A stretch of DNA of 64,000 nt from Polyporus tsugae. Its lineage: Eukaryota > Basidiomycota > Agaricomycetes > Polyporales > Polyporaceae. Below are positions 32,691 through 43,776 of this stretch, piece by piece. The notes under the pieces were generated by a model. The model was not told the DNA's origin. It was given only the letters and a program-made list of their open reading frames with translations, and ran no database searches. Location: positions 3,100,001-3,164,000 of the forward strand of contig JAHRBS010000007.1 of assembly GCA_024305745.1 (NCBI GenBank), given 5' to 3'. A program made the translations under genes and the position numbers. How positions within the stretch are numbered: position 1 is the stretch's first letter; each line of letters opens with the position of its first letter.

Positions 32691-35600
32691 TCATAGACAG
32701 GCAAATTTCGACTTGCGCCGTTGCACGTCTTCCATCCGGCTGTCCAGCTGTGCTCGCGCGCGTTCCTTCGCCCGCCGCTCCTCGTCCAGGCGCGACTCGA
32801 GCGACTGCTTCTCCTCCACGATGGACCGCCGCACGTTGACGACCTCCGCCTTCGCGTCCGCGAGCTCGGCGCGCAGGTTCGTCAACTGCGAGTTGACGTT
32901 GTCCCGCTCGCGTGCCAACTCGGTTGCCTGCATCCGCGCCTTCCGAACTGTGCAGCGAAACCGTGATCGTTAGCTGAGACGCTCACAACGCATATTGCCG
33001 GGCACACGATGCAGCCACAGACGCTAAAGAACTCACGGTTTTTCTCCGAATCACCAAGCGATGCCTCGAGCGTGGCGACCATGTCCATGTGAGCCTGGAG
33101 ATCAGTCTCGCAATGGGTCAGCTGCTTGTTTAGCGTCTTGATCATCGCTTCCTGTTCCTCAATATGCTTCGATTGTTGTGCGAGCTGCGCAGCAACCTTC
33201 GGATCGGACTCTCTGGGGCCAGCGAGTGGTGATGGCAGGCCTCCGGCCACTGAGTGGTTAACAGACGTCGCCGGAGTGGAGGGTGATTCTCCATCGACGC
33301 TTATGCTGCGTAAGGAGATGATGGTAGAGGATGAGCTGTTTTGCTCGTGGATGATCCGGGGCGCGGGAGGAATAGGAACAGTCGGAGGGGGAGTGGGAGG
33401 CGGCAGCTTGCCAGGCGACATCATGCCGGTCGCACGTGTGTAAGATACGGTGCGTTCCGTCGGTGGCCGCGTCGGAGATGTTGGGCTGCCCAATTGCTGC
33501 TGCAGGTCGCGGAGGAGCGCATCCTGGCGGCTCTTCTCGGCCGTAAGCGTGTCCATCTCGTCCTTCGTGCGCTGGAGGTTATCTTGCATCTCCGCGATCA
33601 CCGAACGATGCCTCTCGAGCTCGTCGACGAGCGACTGTCGCTTGGACGCCTCCTTGACCAATGCCGACGTCTCGTCACGCGTCCGTTGGAGCTCGGCACG
33701 CAGTTTATCAACCTCGGCAGCGAACTCCTCGCGCTCGCCGTGAACGGTCGAAAGTTCCGTCTCGAGGACGGTGATAGACGCCGTCTTCTGCTGGATCGCC
33801 GACTCGTGCGCTTGGCGCATCTCCTCGCGTGCGTGAGCCCACTCATCGGATGCGGCCTTGTGGGTGTCAAGCTCGTCCAGGAGATTGTTGTGCTCCTTCG
33901 AGAGGTTCTCCAGCTCCTCGGCGTGCTTCTTACGGAGATCTTCGAGAAGGGTGTTGTGGTTCCGGAGAAGGGTTTCCCGCTCTGCGGCGTGGGTCTTCTC
34001 CATCTCGGTCAGCGTCGTCTTCAAATGCTCCTTATCGGAAGTACGAAGCTCTTGGCCATGGGACCTAGCATCCTCGAGCTCTGAGCGGTGCCGCTCCTGG
34101 GCGGCCACGAGCGCGGCCTGAGCCTCAATGAGGGTAGTCTGATGTTCGGCCTTGAGACGAGCGACTTCTTCAGCGTGCTCTTTGACGAGTGAAGTACGCT
34201 GGTCCTCTGAGTCGGAGCTGAATGATGAAAGCGTAGACCTGTGCGACTCCGTGAGAAGTTCGAGTTCCTCCACATGGGTGCGTTGAAGGTCGGCGAGAGC
34301 CGCTGCATGTTCATCCTTGAGAGCCTTGACAACCTCGTCATGTTGAGTCTGGGAAGTCGTCTGTTGCTCCTCAGCCGTCTTCTGGCCATCCGTCGCCTGT
34401 TCGATCTCAGCGCGCAAGGCTGCTTCCGAAATGGCACGCTCCGTCTTGCTCTCCTCCAAAGCAGCAGTCAACCTCGCAATCTCCTGGGTCGACTCCTCCT
34501 TCACCTTCGTGACAGCTGCGGAATGTTCCTCGACAAGCTTCTCGATGACGGTCTGCTGTTCCTTGTCCTTGTCGGCAAGCGCACGGCTGTGCTCTGCGTG
34601 AAGGCGCTCGACCTCGTCGCTGAACTGCAGCTCCTTGTTGGCGAGAGTCTGAGAGTGGTCCGCTTTGAGGCGCTGGAGAGACTCGCGGTGCTGGTCGAGC
34701 TTCGCAGCGAGAGCCTGCGAGTGCTCGTCCTTCAACCGCTGCATGTCTTCAGAGAACTGCTGCTCCTTGTTCTTGATGGCCGAAGCTTGCTCCTCCTGCA
34801 ACGCCAACAGTGCGACATCACGGGCAGACTTGGACTCGGAGAGGGAGCCCTGGCGCGCTATCTCCGCCATACGGAGCTCGCGGGTATGCTCGTCCTTCAG
34901 ACGCTCCATCGCGGTCGCGGCCTCCGCTGCCTGCTTCTCGAGGCTCTGGGCATGGTCGGCACGGAGCTTGGTCAAGGCGTTGTAGTACTCCTCTTCAGTG
35001 CGCGATAAGTGAGCGGCGTGCTGCTCCTCGACGTTCTTCATCGACTCCTGATGCTCCGCGGTGGCCGTGGCGAGGGCGTCGGCGTGCTCAACCTTAACCT
35101 TCTGTAGAGTCTCTTCGGCCTCCTGCGCACGCCGACCAAGTTCCTCCAGGTGGTCACTCGCGAGCTTACCGAGTGCAGCGGCGTGCTCAGTCTTGAGGAC
35201 GTTGATGGCGCCTTCATGATCGGAGGTTGCAACGTCATGCTCAGAGTGGGTGCGCTCAAGAAGTTCCGCTGCCTCGTCGAGGCGATGACGTAACTCCTCC
35301 TCGTGCTCCGCTTTCAACTTGCCGAATGCCTCCTCGTGCTCGCGCTGGGCCCTCTCGAGGGCAGAAGACGATTCGGCAACCTGAGCATGAAGGTCACTTA
35401 GAGAGAACGCGTGCTCTTCTTTCAGTTTGGCGACGAGAACGTCGAGATCGGCCTCCTTGGTGCGAAGCGCCTCCTCGTGCGCGGTCTTCAGCTGCTGGAC
35501 CTCGGACGCGTGAGTCTCTTCAACCTGCTTCAGAGACTCGACGAGCTTGGCTTCGCGGTCCTTGAGGTTGTTTAAGGCGGTCTGAAGCTCGGCTTCATGG

Positions 35601-38600
35601 CGCTGCGACTCCTCCACGGTTTGGGTCAGCTTCGTCTGCCGAGCTTGGAGGGCTTCCATCTCCGTAATGTGCTGATCGTGGTTAGCCAAGTCCTCCTCGT
35701 GCTTCTTGCGAAGAGCTTCGAGCTCCGTGCTCATGTTGAGGGCCTGGTACAGCATGAATGCTCGAGCGCATTGCATACAAGGTCGGGCTTCACATACCTG
35801 ATCGCGGGACAGGACCTGCAAGTCCTCATGCTGTTTACGAACCTGGTTGAGCTGTGCGGTGAGGGCGTCAACAGCCGCCTTGTGGCTTGACTCTTTCTGA
35901 GCCATAGACCTGCGAACGTTGTGCGACGTGAGATGGCGATACCTGTGAAAAAGGAACCGCATACCGCATGAGCTCATTGAGTCTTTCCAGCGACTCGTCG
36001 ACGTCCGAGGTGGTATCGTGGTTGACATAGTGGAGATCCAGACTCTTTCGGATTTCGCTGAACTGGGTGATGGTTTGGGGCGAAAGGTAGACGAGAGCTT
36101 CACCATTGAGCTCGGGAACATCTCGCTTGACGGCTGGTTGTGTTATGGTATTTGTCTGGTCCTTCTCTTTCAGCGTCGTCTCGAGAGCGGAGATCTCTGT
36201 CTCTCGCTCTTTGATGACGTCCTGGAGGCGCATGATTTCCTCTTCAAGGCTGGCAACGGAACGTTCGGTAGGGGAGATCGAAACAGATGGCAGGGAAAGG
36301 GACAGATTGGGACGCGAATGACCGGGTGATTGCGAGATAGAGCTACTAGTGCCGTGACTGGACGTAGAAGCTTTGCGCGACCTGGCCGAGGATAGCTCCT
36401 GCGATAGCGATACTGACTGCGATAGCGACCTGACTGCCGTGTGATTAGGAGGCATGTTCTCATTAATGCTAGAGACATACCTCGAATGGAGAGAGTCCGA
36501 CGAGGCCGCGTTGCGGAAAAAAAGGCGTCGGGCCGATCCGTTCGACGGCTCCTGGTCCCGTAACCGGCTCATCCTGCGTCTGGGGGAACCATCTCCATGC
36601 TCAGGAGACTCGGGTATGGGCACAGGAGCATTGACCTTGGCTTCCTGCAACTGAGCAGCAAGATCGGCGATCTCACGGAGAGCATCGCGATACTTCGCCG
36701 TGACAGACGACAGGTCCGCGAGGGTGGCCGTGTGAGTCTGCTGCAGGCCAACGAGCTGGGTCTCGAGTGAACCGTCGGCTTCGTGAAGGGAGGAGACCTC
36801 GGAGTTGGCGCCATTTGACGTGGTTCCATTCGTCGTAGCCCCGTTCGTCTTCGTTGGGGAGGCACCTTCGAGCTCCTTCTTGGCCTTCACCACCTCACTA
36901 GCCAGCTCACCCAGCCGCTCCCTCTCCTCGCTTGCTACCCTCTTCTTCGCCTCCCACTCCTCCATCTTCTGCTCCAGCTCACGGACCTTCGCCTCCCTCA
37001 GCTCCAGATCTGACCTCCAATTCTCGCCGTCCTGCTTCAAGCCCTCCAGACGAGACTCCAGCGCCAACACCTGATCGCGACGTTTCTCGCACTCACGCTC
37101 GAGTTTCTCTACAGTATCTCGCAGAGAGAGGACCGACTCGTCGGATTTCGCAAGACGTGTTTCCAGGTCTGAAATATACGAGGAAGAGTGCGACTCGGTG
37201 TCCTTGTAGCGCGCAAGCTCACGCTTCAAGTCGGTGATGGAGCCACTTGACGACATCTGGGACTCGTCGTACTGCCGGACCTTCTCCTCAAGGTCATGGA
37301 CGTAAGCCTGCGAAATAGTCGTCAGTAATGCAGCTGACCGAAATGTAAACTCTCGCGTGCCTCTGTCGACGCTTCACGTTCTGACAACTTCGCGACACGA
37401 GCCTTCAGCTCCTCCACATACAACTCCGTAGTGGAATGGCGCTCTTCGAGGGCGGTGTACTCGTTCTCCTTCTCGTCGTAGAGGTCGTTAGTGTGACGAA
37501 GGGCAGCACGGTTGAGCTTGAGCTCCGCCTCGATCGCGCTAATAGTCTTCTCGTACTCCTCGATGACCGGCCCAACGATCTCCTCATACTTGGCAGTCCC
37601 TCCCAGACGGCCGCCAGTGGAGTTCCTATGTCTGTCCGCGAGCTCATTTCGCAACCGAGTGAGCTCCTCGGTCCGCTCAACGTACTTCTCGCGCAGGTCC
37701 TCGTAGTTGTTCTGAAGCTCCGTCATCTGGGCCAGGACCCTCTTCGGAGCCGCCTCCGTAGAATCGGAAGATGAGCTTGAGGCGACCGCACCAGGGCCTC
37801 CTCCGCCCTCCTTGATTTGCTTCACCTCCTTCCTCAGCCGGGTCACCATCCCCTGCAACCACTCCACATCGTCCCATCCCTCCTCCTTCTCGTTCAAGAC
37901 GGCACGGTTCTTGATGTTCCTAGCCCGGTTCGCGTACTTGAGCGTGTTGATGGTCTCATTCACATTCCATTCAGCGGGGCTGACACATGCGATCATGAGT
38001 GTATGCGCATTGCCTCCGAGAGAATCTTGGAGTAAACGCGTGAGCTTCGAGTCGCGATACGGGATGTAGGACGCAGTGTGCGTCTTCGCCTTCGCTGGGT
38101 CACCGAGAGCGGAAATGACGTTCCCGAGCGCGAGAAGACCGCTGTTGATGGAGATACCCTCCTTGACACGCTCGCCGGCGGCGGCGGTGCGTTTGAGCTA
38201 TCAGGCAGTCAGAACTGAACATGTCATATGTGAGGGACGACACGAACCCGTTCTGAGCCAGCCAAATCTACGAAATGGAACTTGGAGGTCACCGTAACCC
38301 AGTCTCCACGATCTTCACCTCCTTCCTTCGCGCCATTCCTCCCGGCATCCGGTGAGAGGAATCCGAGTGAGCTTGCAGGGCGTCCACCACGGGCGATGGC
38401 GGATTGGAAGCTTGGCGTTCCCGGACGACCAAATGTAGGCGAAGAGACCCGACTTCCCCCCGCCGCGCCGATCACGGAACCAGGCCGAGCAATGCGAGAG
38501 GGTGATCGTCCGTTCGGAGGAAGAGGGGAAGATGAGCGTGGAGGCAGACCGCTCCCGGTGAACTTCTTCTGCGTCAGAGTCAGCGAGAAAATCGCATGAG

Positions 38601-39526
38601 AACGCGAGGATTGTGCGTTCATGTCGGTCTCGTTCGTGCGCCTGATAGAGGCACCTTGACGGATCAAACTAGGTGAAGGAGGCGTCAGAATTGTACCGAG
38701 AACTACGCCCGCGGGCATACTGCGGTGCATAGCAAAAGCACGACAGACGCAGGATGCAGGGGCGGAGGAGTGACGAGGGCAACAAGGACGAAGCACTCAC
38801 TTCATGACATCGTTGGCGTTCTTCACGTTCACCTCGCGGAGACCCTCCCAAATGATGTGACCCTGCTTGTCCTCACGAATTTGCACGTCGCGTTTGCCGG
38901 CGGTACCATCCGCCAAAAGGTCAATTAGGTCTTCGTTGTAGAGTTCAATATAGGAACCCTTGATACTGTAGTTCCAAGTCCCGCCGCGTTGTTCCTTGAG
39001 CTCCCTGCAGCGAGTAAAGATCATGGAAATAGACCGGGGAATGATACCCATGCCGTTATTTGGGTCCGTAGGGTCCGCGTCCAAGTCGATACCGGTCATG
39101 GTAAATGTCTTACCACTGCTGGTCTGACCATACGCCAAAATTGTGCAGTTGTAACCCTCCGTGAAGCGAGAAATGAGGGGCTGCGCAGTGGAGGTGAACA
39201 TAGCATGTTGTGTGGTGGCAGGAGGGTGGACTTGGTCGAAGGTGAACATCTGTTTTTTGGCGTTGTTGGCCGAGGACGAGGCAGGTGCAGTAGGAGCACC
39301 GGGACCAGGGGAAGGAGTGGTATCCACGCTGACAGTGGTGTTCGAGGCGGCATTGATAGCATTACGCTGAAAGCGGGTGGGAATGGAGGCGAGGTCGTGC
39401 TGGGTGGTGGGGCGGATACGGAGGGCTGTAATTGCGTTACATTGGACACGAGTGGGAACAGCTGGAGACGGGCTCACCAACTTGCACCGAGGTGGAGGCC
39501 GCACTAGAAGGTTGCGGCGGCGCCAT
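32691..39526 (-). CDS. Kinesin (kinesin-4/KIF4-like motor) with a very long coiled coil
   Basis: A microtubule motor of about 2,099 residues from nine exons: 39526-39478, 39425-38801, 38668-38248, 38197-37361, 37307-36481, 36429-35965, 35909-35798, 35743-33037 and 32947-32691. The N-terminal motor has A-L-R-I-R-P, the P-loop G-Q-T-S-S-G-K-T (residues 116-123), switch I N-A-Q-S-S-R-S-H (242-249) and switch II D-L-A-G-S-E-R (359-365). About 85 residues rich in Ser/Pro/Gly/Arg are inserted between the strands before switch II. The neck ends with [14 protein letters not shown]. The rest is nearly continuous coiled coil, broken by Ser-rich linkers near residues 650-760 and around the P-P-T-P-P-P stretch (about residue 1880). 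The family assignment to kinesin-4 rests on the motor and tail style. Intron 4 (37308-37360) uses an apparent GC donor, supported by the join S-T-E to A-Y-V. Confidence 0.92.
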
Positions 39527-41671
39527 GGCGGGAGGCGTGCGCGGGGGCGACGAGAGCGCAGAGCCTCGACGACGTCCGGTATGTCAAGGAGAGGGGAAGG
39601 AGGAAGGGGGAACAACGAACGGAACTTGCCTGGGTTGGATCACTCGGCTGGGGCGCTAACGCTCTTATAAATCAGCCTATTCATCAACTTCTAGTATCTA
39701 ATCAACTCTTGTATACCCCTTTCCCCGCTCCATCCATCCTCCACTTCATTCTGAAACAATGTCTCCAAGAGTGTCAACACGATCATGATCATGGAAAGTC
39801 TTCCAACGAAGAGGTTCAAGCCCCGAGCGTAGCTCATGATTTCCCTCCTTTTCTTGCAACCCTGGGATGCCACGAGCCACGGTATCGGTGCCGAATACGG
39901 CTGCGGCCCTCGGTCCGCCGTTTTGTACTGACCCAGAACGCAGAACGCGCTGATCTTTGATCTTGAGCACTGTCAGGCACTGTCAGTTGTCGACGTAACC
40001 ACCTCAACGCCACGGAGGCACCAATGTCCGGTAATGGCGAGGTCGGATAGGGTCGGATATAGCGGGATCCAGCTAATACTAGTACTTTTCCGGCCTGATC
40101 CTACTGTACGCTTTCCGGATTTCAAAGGGACGTGGCATGCAGTGGTGACACGAAGAGGATCAAGAACGGTGTCCGTGGATGATTCTCACAGGGCAACATT
40201 GCCTTGTACTTACGCGTCCCTCTACAAAGCAATGAGGGGATGGAGATGGGTCCCCGTGTAACTGTTTCTGTTTCTCAGATACGCTGACCACAGTTGCAGG
40301 GAACGTATGCCATGGTATACATAGGCGCATCACGACGATGCAGGGAAGTCAGAAATTTCAACCCCATCCCTTATGAAAAAAGAGAACTTGTAACCAGCTG
40401 CAAGGATCGAACCAACTCTGCTACCGATAACTAGCCCGCATGCATTGTGGTCCATGGGTAATATCATGGCAGGCGCGGACACGCCTGGCTCGTTGCGCTC
40501 ATGTTTCAGCTTCCACACCACGCATGACAGTGACCAGATTCCCTCTCCCCGTCTCCACGGAGTCCTGGTTCTCGCAGGGAACAAAAACCCGGCCGGACGA
40601 TAGATCTGCCCAGGAGTCGAGGACGTTAAGATTGAGCTCATCTTTCGTGCGCGCGGCTGCCAAGGAAGCTTGGACAACGCCGTCGATGCTCATAAAGTGC
40701 GGACCCCAGACAAGAAGGAGATACCGTTTGAATCATCGCCTCTGCAATGCCCTCGCGATGGTGCTTGGGAATAGAGACCGTTATCGCCCAACGCGGTGGT
40801 TTAAAGCCGTGGCGTGTCTCTCTGGCGATGAAACGACGGTTAGGACTGAATGCATGTCATACGCGCAAGTACGTACTGTGGTAAGGGACGCGCGAATAGT
40901 ATACGCGTTTCGGACGGCGACCTTCTTGAGCGAAGACCCTCTAAGTATAACGTAGCCAGGCAATGCGTCTCCCAAGTGGTACAACCACGTAAGGTCGTGC
41001 GACATAGCGAGGGGTAGACAGCAAAACCCCCAGGATCCCAGTATCCTTTTGGGTCGTGTCGGAGCCACGCCTGGCAGTGAGCCTCATTCGACGGCGCGAA
41101 TGTGATCATTCCATTCGGCTACACGTGCGCTGAGAAAGGCCTTCAGCCTGTCCTTAATCCCCACTATTGCAGACTTAGTTTGCGAGAGTGATTCTGCATA
41201 TACATTGCACGAACATACGAAGGTCAGCGAAGGATAAAGCGAAAGCGAAATGACACACATACAGCATATGATATCCGACACCTCGCTAGTGCTAAGGCAC
41301 TGGGATACAGCCTGCCAGTGATACTTACATCTCAGTGTGATACGTGGATTCCCTTAACTCATTTTCAGCATGTTATTAGTCCTACAGAATGGCGTACTCA
41401 CCATGTTAGTAACTAAGTACATAGTCTGCGACAAAGAGGTGGTGGCGACTCAGTCTATGGTTCAATGGGCCTACCCACTGAAGAGCACCGAGTTGAACCG
41501 ATTCAAGGTTAGCGCCATGCGCTGAACCGGTGCGATTCACCTACCGGTCTCGGCGTCATCGAGCACTGAGGGTTATTCGCATTCGACATCCTCCTGACTA
41601 CACCATCCTTGATTCCTGCAGAGTAGACTGCCCAGAGTCCTCTGCGCCTTAAAGACCTGACGACTGCCAGA
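39527..41671. other. Intergenic between divergent genes, about 2.1 kb
   Basis: This region separates kinesin (minus) from ARPC1 (plus). A TATAAG-like motif on the minus strand (39664-39669) lies 138 bp upstream of the kinesin ATG. Several open frames of 60-170 codons occur at 40330-41280 on both strands. None shows a known motif or a convincing splice structure, so I do not call a gene. Confidence 0.45.
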
Positions 41672-43196
41672 ATGGCTCCTCCAGAAGTCTTCAACCTTGG
41701 GAGCCCTATCACCTGCCATGCCTTCAATGCAGACCGTTCGCGTACGTCCACTCTCACAAGGTGCCATCGATGCGGGTGCTTATTTGGTATGATATCCCCG
41801 TAGAGGTTGCTGTTAGCTTGAACTCCAACGAAGTCCGGATCTACGCTCGCCAGGGCAACGACTGGAACCACATCGACACACTCTCTGAGGTGCGTTCCAC
41901 TTGAGTCTCAGGCTCGGCTACACCTTATGGTGGCTTCTTACCTCCCCTCGTCATCCGTTTTTCACAGCACGACAAGCCGATCACCTCCATCGACTGGGCT
42001 CCGAACTCCAACCGGATCGTCACCTCTGCCCAGGACAGAAACGCTTACGTCTGGCAGCAGAGTCCTGACCCCCAAACTGGACATCTGGTCTGGAAGCCCA
42101 CTCTGGTTTTGCTTCGTGTCAATCGTGCCGCGACTTTCGTCCGTTGGAGCCCCAATGAGGATAAGTTTGCTGTGGCAAGTGGTGCTCGGTGAGTCCATAT
42201 CATCCCGTACCATCGCGCCAGCTGGTACTCAGGGGCTTCAGTGCGATTGCCATTTGCTCTTTCGACCCTGAGGGTGATTGGTGGGTGTCGCGTCTGCTCA
42301 AGAAGCCCATCCGATCGACCGTTCTGTCTGTCGACTGGCACCCCAACAACGTCCTGCTCGCTGCTGGGAGTGCCGACATGAAGGCGCGCGTGTTCTCCGC
42401 GTACATCAAGGATGTCGACAAGAGGTGCGTTTCGAGGCCATCCCTGTCTTGGACTTCTCGCCAACTGTATGTGTAGGCCTGCTCCCTCTGTCTGGGGCGA
42501 GAAGCTCCCTTTCAACACGATCTGCGGGGAATACGTCAGCCCTTCCGGTGGTTGGGTTCACAGCGTCGCGTTCTCCCCGTCCGGTGATGTGCTCGCCTTC
42601 GCCGGTACGTGAATTGCTGTTCGCCATCCGGTCTTGAACTCAGCATGTATGTCTTAGGCCACGACAGTTCTATCAATGTCGTCTACCCTGGCGGTCCAGC
42701 GGTTTACAACATCAAGTTGTCGATTCTGCCGTTGGTCACCTTGACCTGGACGACCGAAGAATCCATCGTGGCCGCTGGCCATGACTGCCAACCCTTGGTC
42801 TTCACCGGCAACCAGGGCGGCTGGGAGCTCATCGGGAGTCTTGACGAATCTCATTCCAGCAAGTCCTCTGGTGGCCCTCGCTCCGGCTTCGGTGGCGCCT
42901 CCTCTGTCGGCCGTCTCAACAGCGCTGCCTTCGCCACCTTCCGTAATGCTGCGGAGCGCGGCATTTCTAACGCCCCTGGTTCGCCCACTGGCGCTTCGTC
43001 TGCGGAGTCCGAGATATTTGCTGTTCATCAGAACACAATCACCAGTGTGCGGCCGTACTCAGGCGTGCCGGGACAGATCGCGCAGGTCAGCACATCCGGT
43101 GTGGACGGGAAACTTGTTATTTGGGACGCGACCGCGATCACGCCGATCAGTGCGACCGGTTTGGCGGGGAAGCTGGGTAAGATGCAGGTGCGGTGA
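41672..43196 (+). CDS. ARPC1: Arp2/3 complex subunit 1 (ARPC1, WD40)
   Basis: The beta-propeller subunit of the Arp2/3 complex, which nucleates branched actin. Six exons (41672-41741, 41804-41889, 41968-42188, 42242-42424, 42477-42604, 42658-43196) encode 408 residues. Family landmarks include [65 protein letters not shown] and [15 protein letters not shown] Ser/Gly-rich insert between blades 6 and 7, ending near [13 protein letters not shown], is the known position of the ARPC1 insert. Length is slightly above the family norm because of it. Confidence 0.95.
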
Positions 43197-43326
43197 AATT
43201 ATGTATCGATACAAGTTGTGTACAATAACAGCCCGGGAATGCAATGATGGCGGAACAACACGATCTTGGGATGACGTTGCGGTCGGAGGTCTGAACACTG
43301 AAAAGGGTGTCGGGGACTGAGAATGA

Positions 43327-43776
43327 TCATTCCCTGACCGTGTCATCTGCCATTGAGTCTGAGTATCCGCCCGACATATCAGCCATGGGCTGTTCGTTGA
43401 TCACGGCCCAAACTGATGCCTTGAACTGTTGGATTGCGTGCACGCACACGTTCAAGACTGGTCTCATTTCATCATTTGTGGAGACACGCACCAATGTCAA
43501 CACTAGACCCATCTTCACCTCTAGTGCCCTCAGCTGCTTTAGCATCTTCTCGTCGGGGGCCTCGCTCACCCGACGCGTCTCGGAGATCAGCTGCATGATG
43601 GGTCGCCTGAACGCTGCAGTTTACAGTAACTGGTAGTGGGAAGAAGGGCGTACCTCTTTGATGTTCTGAGAAAGCTTGGCATATTGCCAGAGCACCTCCG
43701 CCTCAAGTTCGGATAGATTGGGGTGTCCCTCGTACGGGTTCGTTTCAAGGACTGAGGTTGACAATGCAGTAGACAT
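43327..43776 (-). CDS. DAD3: DASH complex subunit Dad3
   Basis: Dad3 is one of the small subunits of the DASH/Dam1 ring that couples fungal kinetochores to microtubules. Three exons (43776-43654, 43590-43492, 43425-43327) encode 106 residues. Diagnostic sequence: N-P-Y-E-G-H-P-N-L-S-x-L-E-A-E-V-L-W-Q-Y-A-K-L-S, then R-A-L-E-x-K-M-G-L-V-L-T-L-F-K-A-S-V-W-A-V-I. Intron 2 (43426-43491) is exactly 66 nt with no in-frame stop, so an unspliced reading also stays open; the family-conserved L-T-L-F-K-A-S-V-W shows it is normally removed. Intron 1 needs the acceptor at 43591 rather than two nearer AGs to hold the frame. The gene is convergent with ARPC1; the stop codons are 130 bp apart. Confidence 0.92.

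Noticed and set aside
33341..35008. Long plus-strand open frames opposite the kinesin tail (247 and 255 codons)
   Set aside because: Leu/Arg-rich mirror images of the repetitive coiled-coil codons; no independent support.
40395..40450. A tRNA-like stretch with a GGTTCGATCC-type B box on the minus strand
   Set aside because: The surrounding sequence is too short between A- and B-box-like parts, and the T-arm and acceptor stem do not pair.
40330..41281. A possible small minus-strand gene with several overlapping frames
   Set aside because: No frame shows a known motif, and I could not find a consistent set of splice sites joining them.
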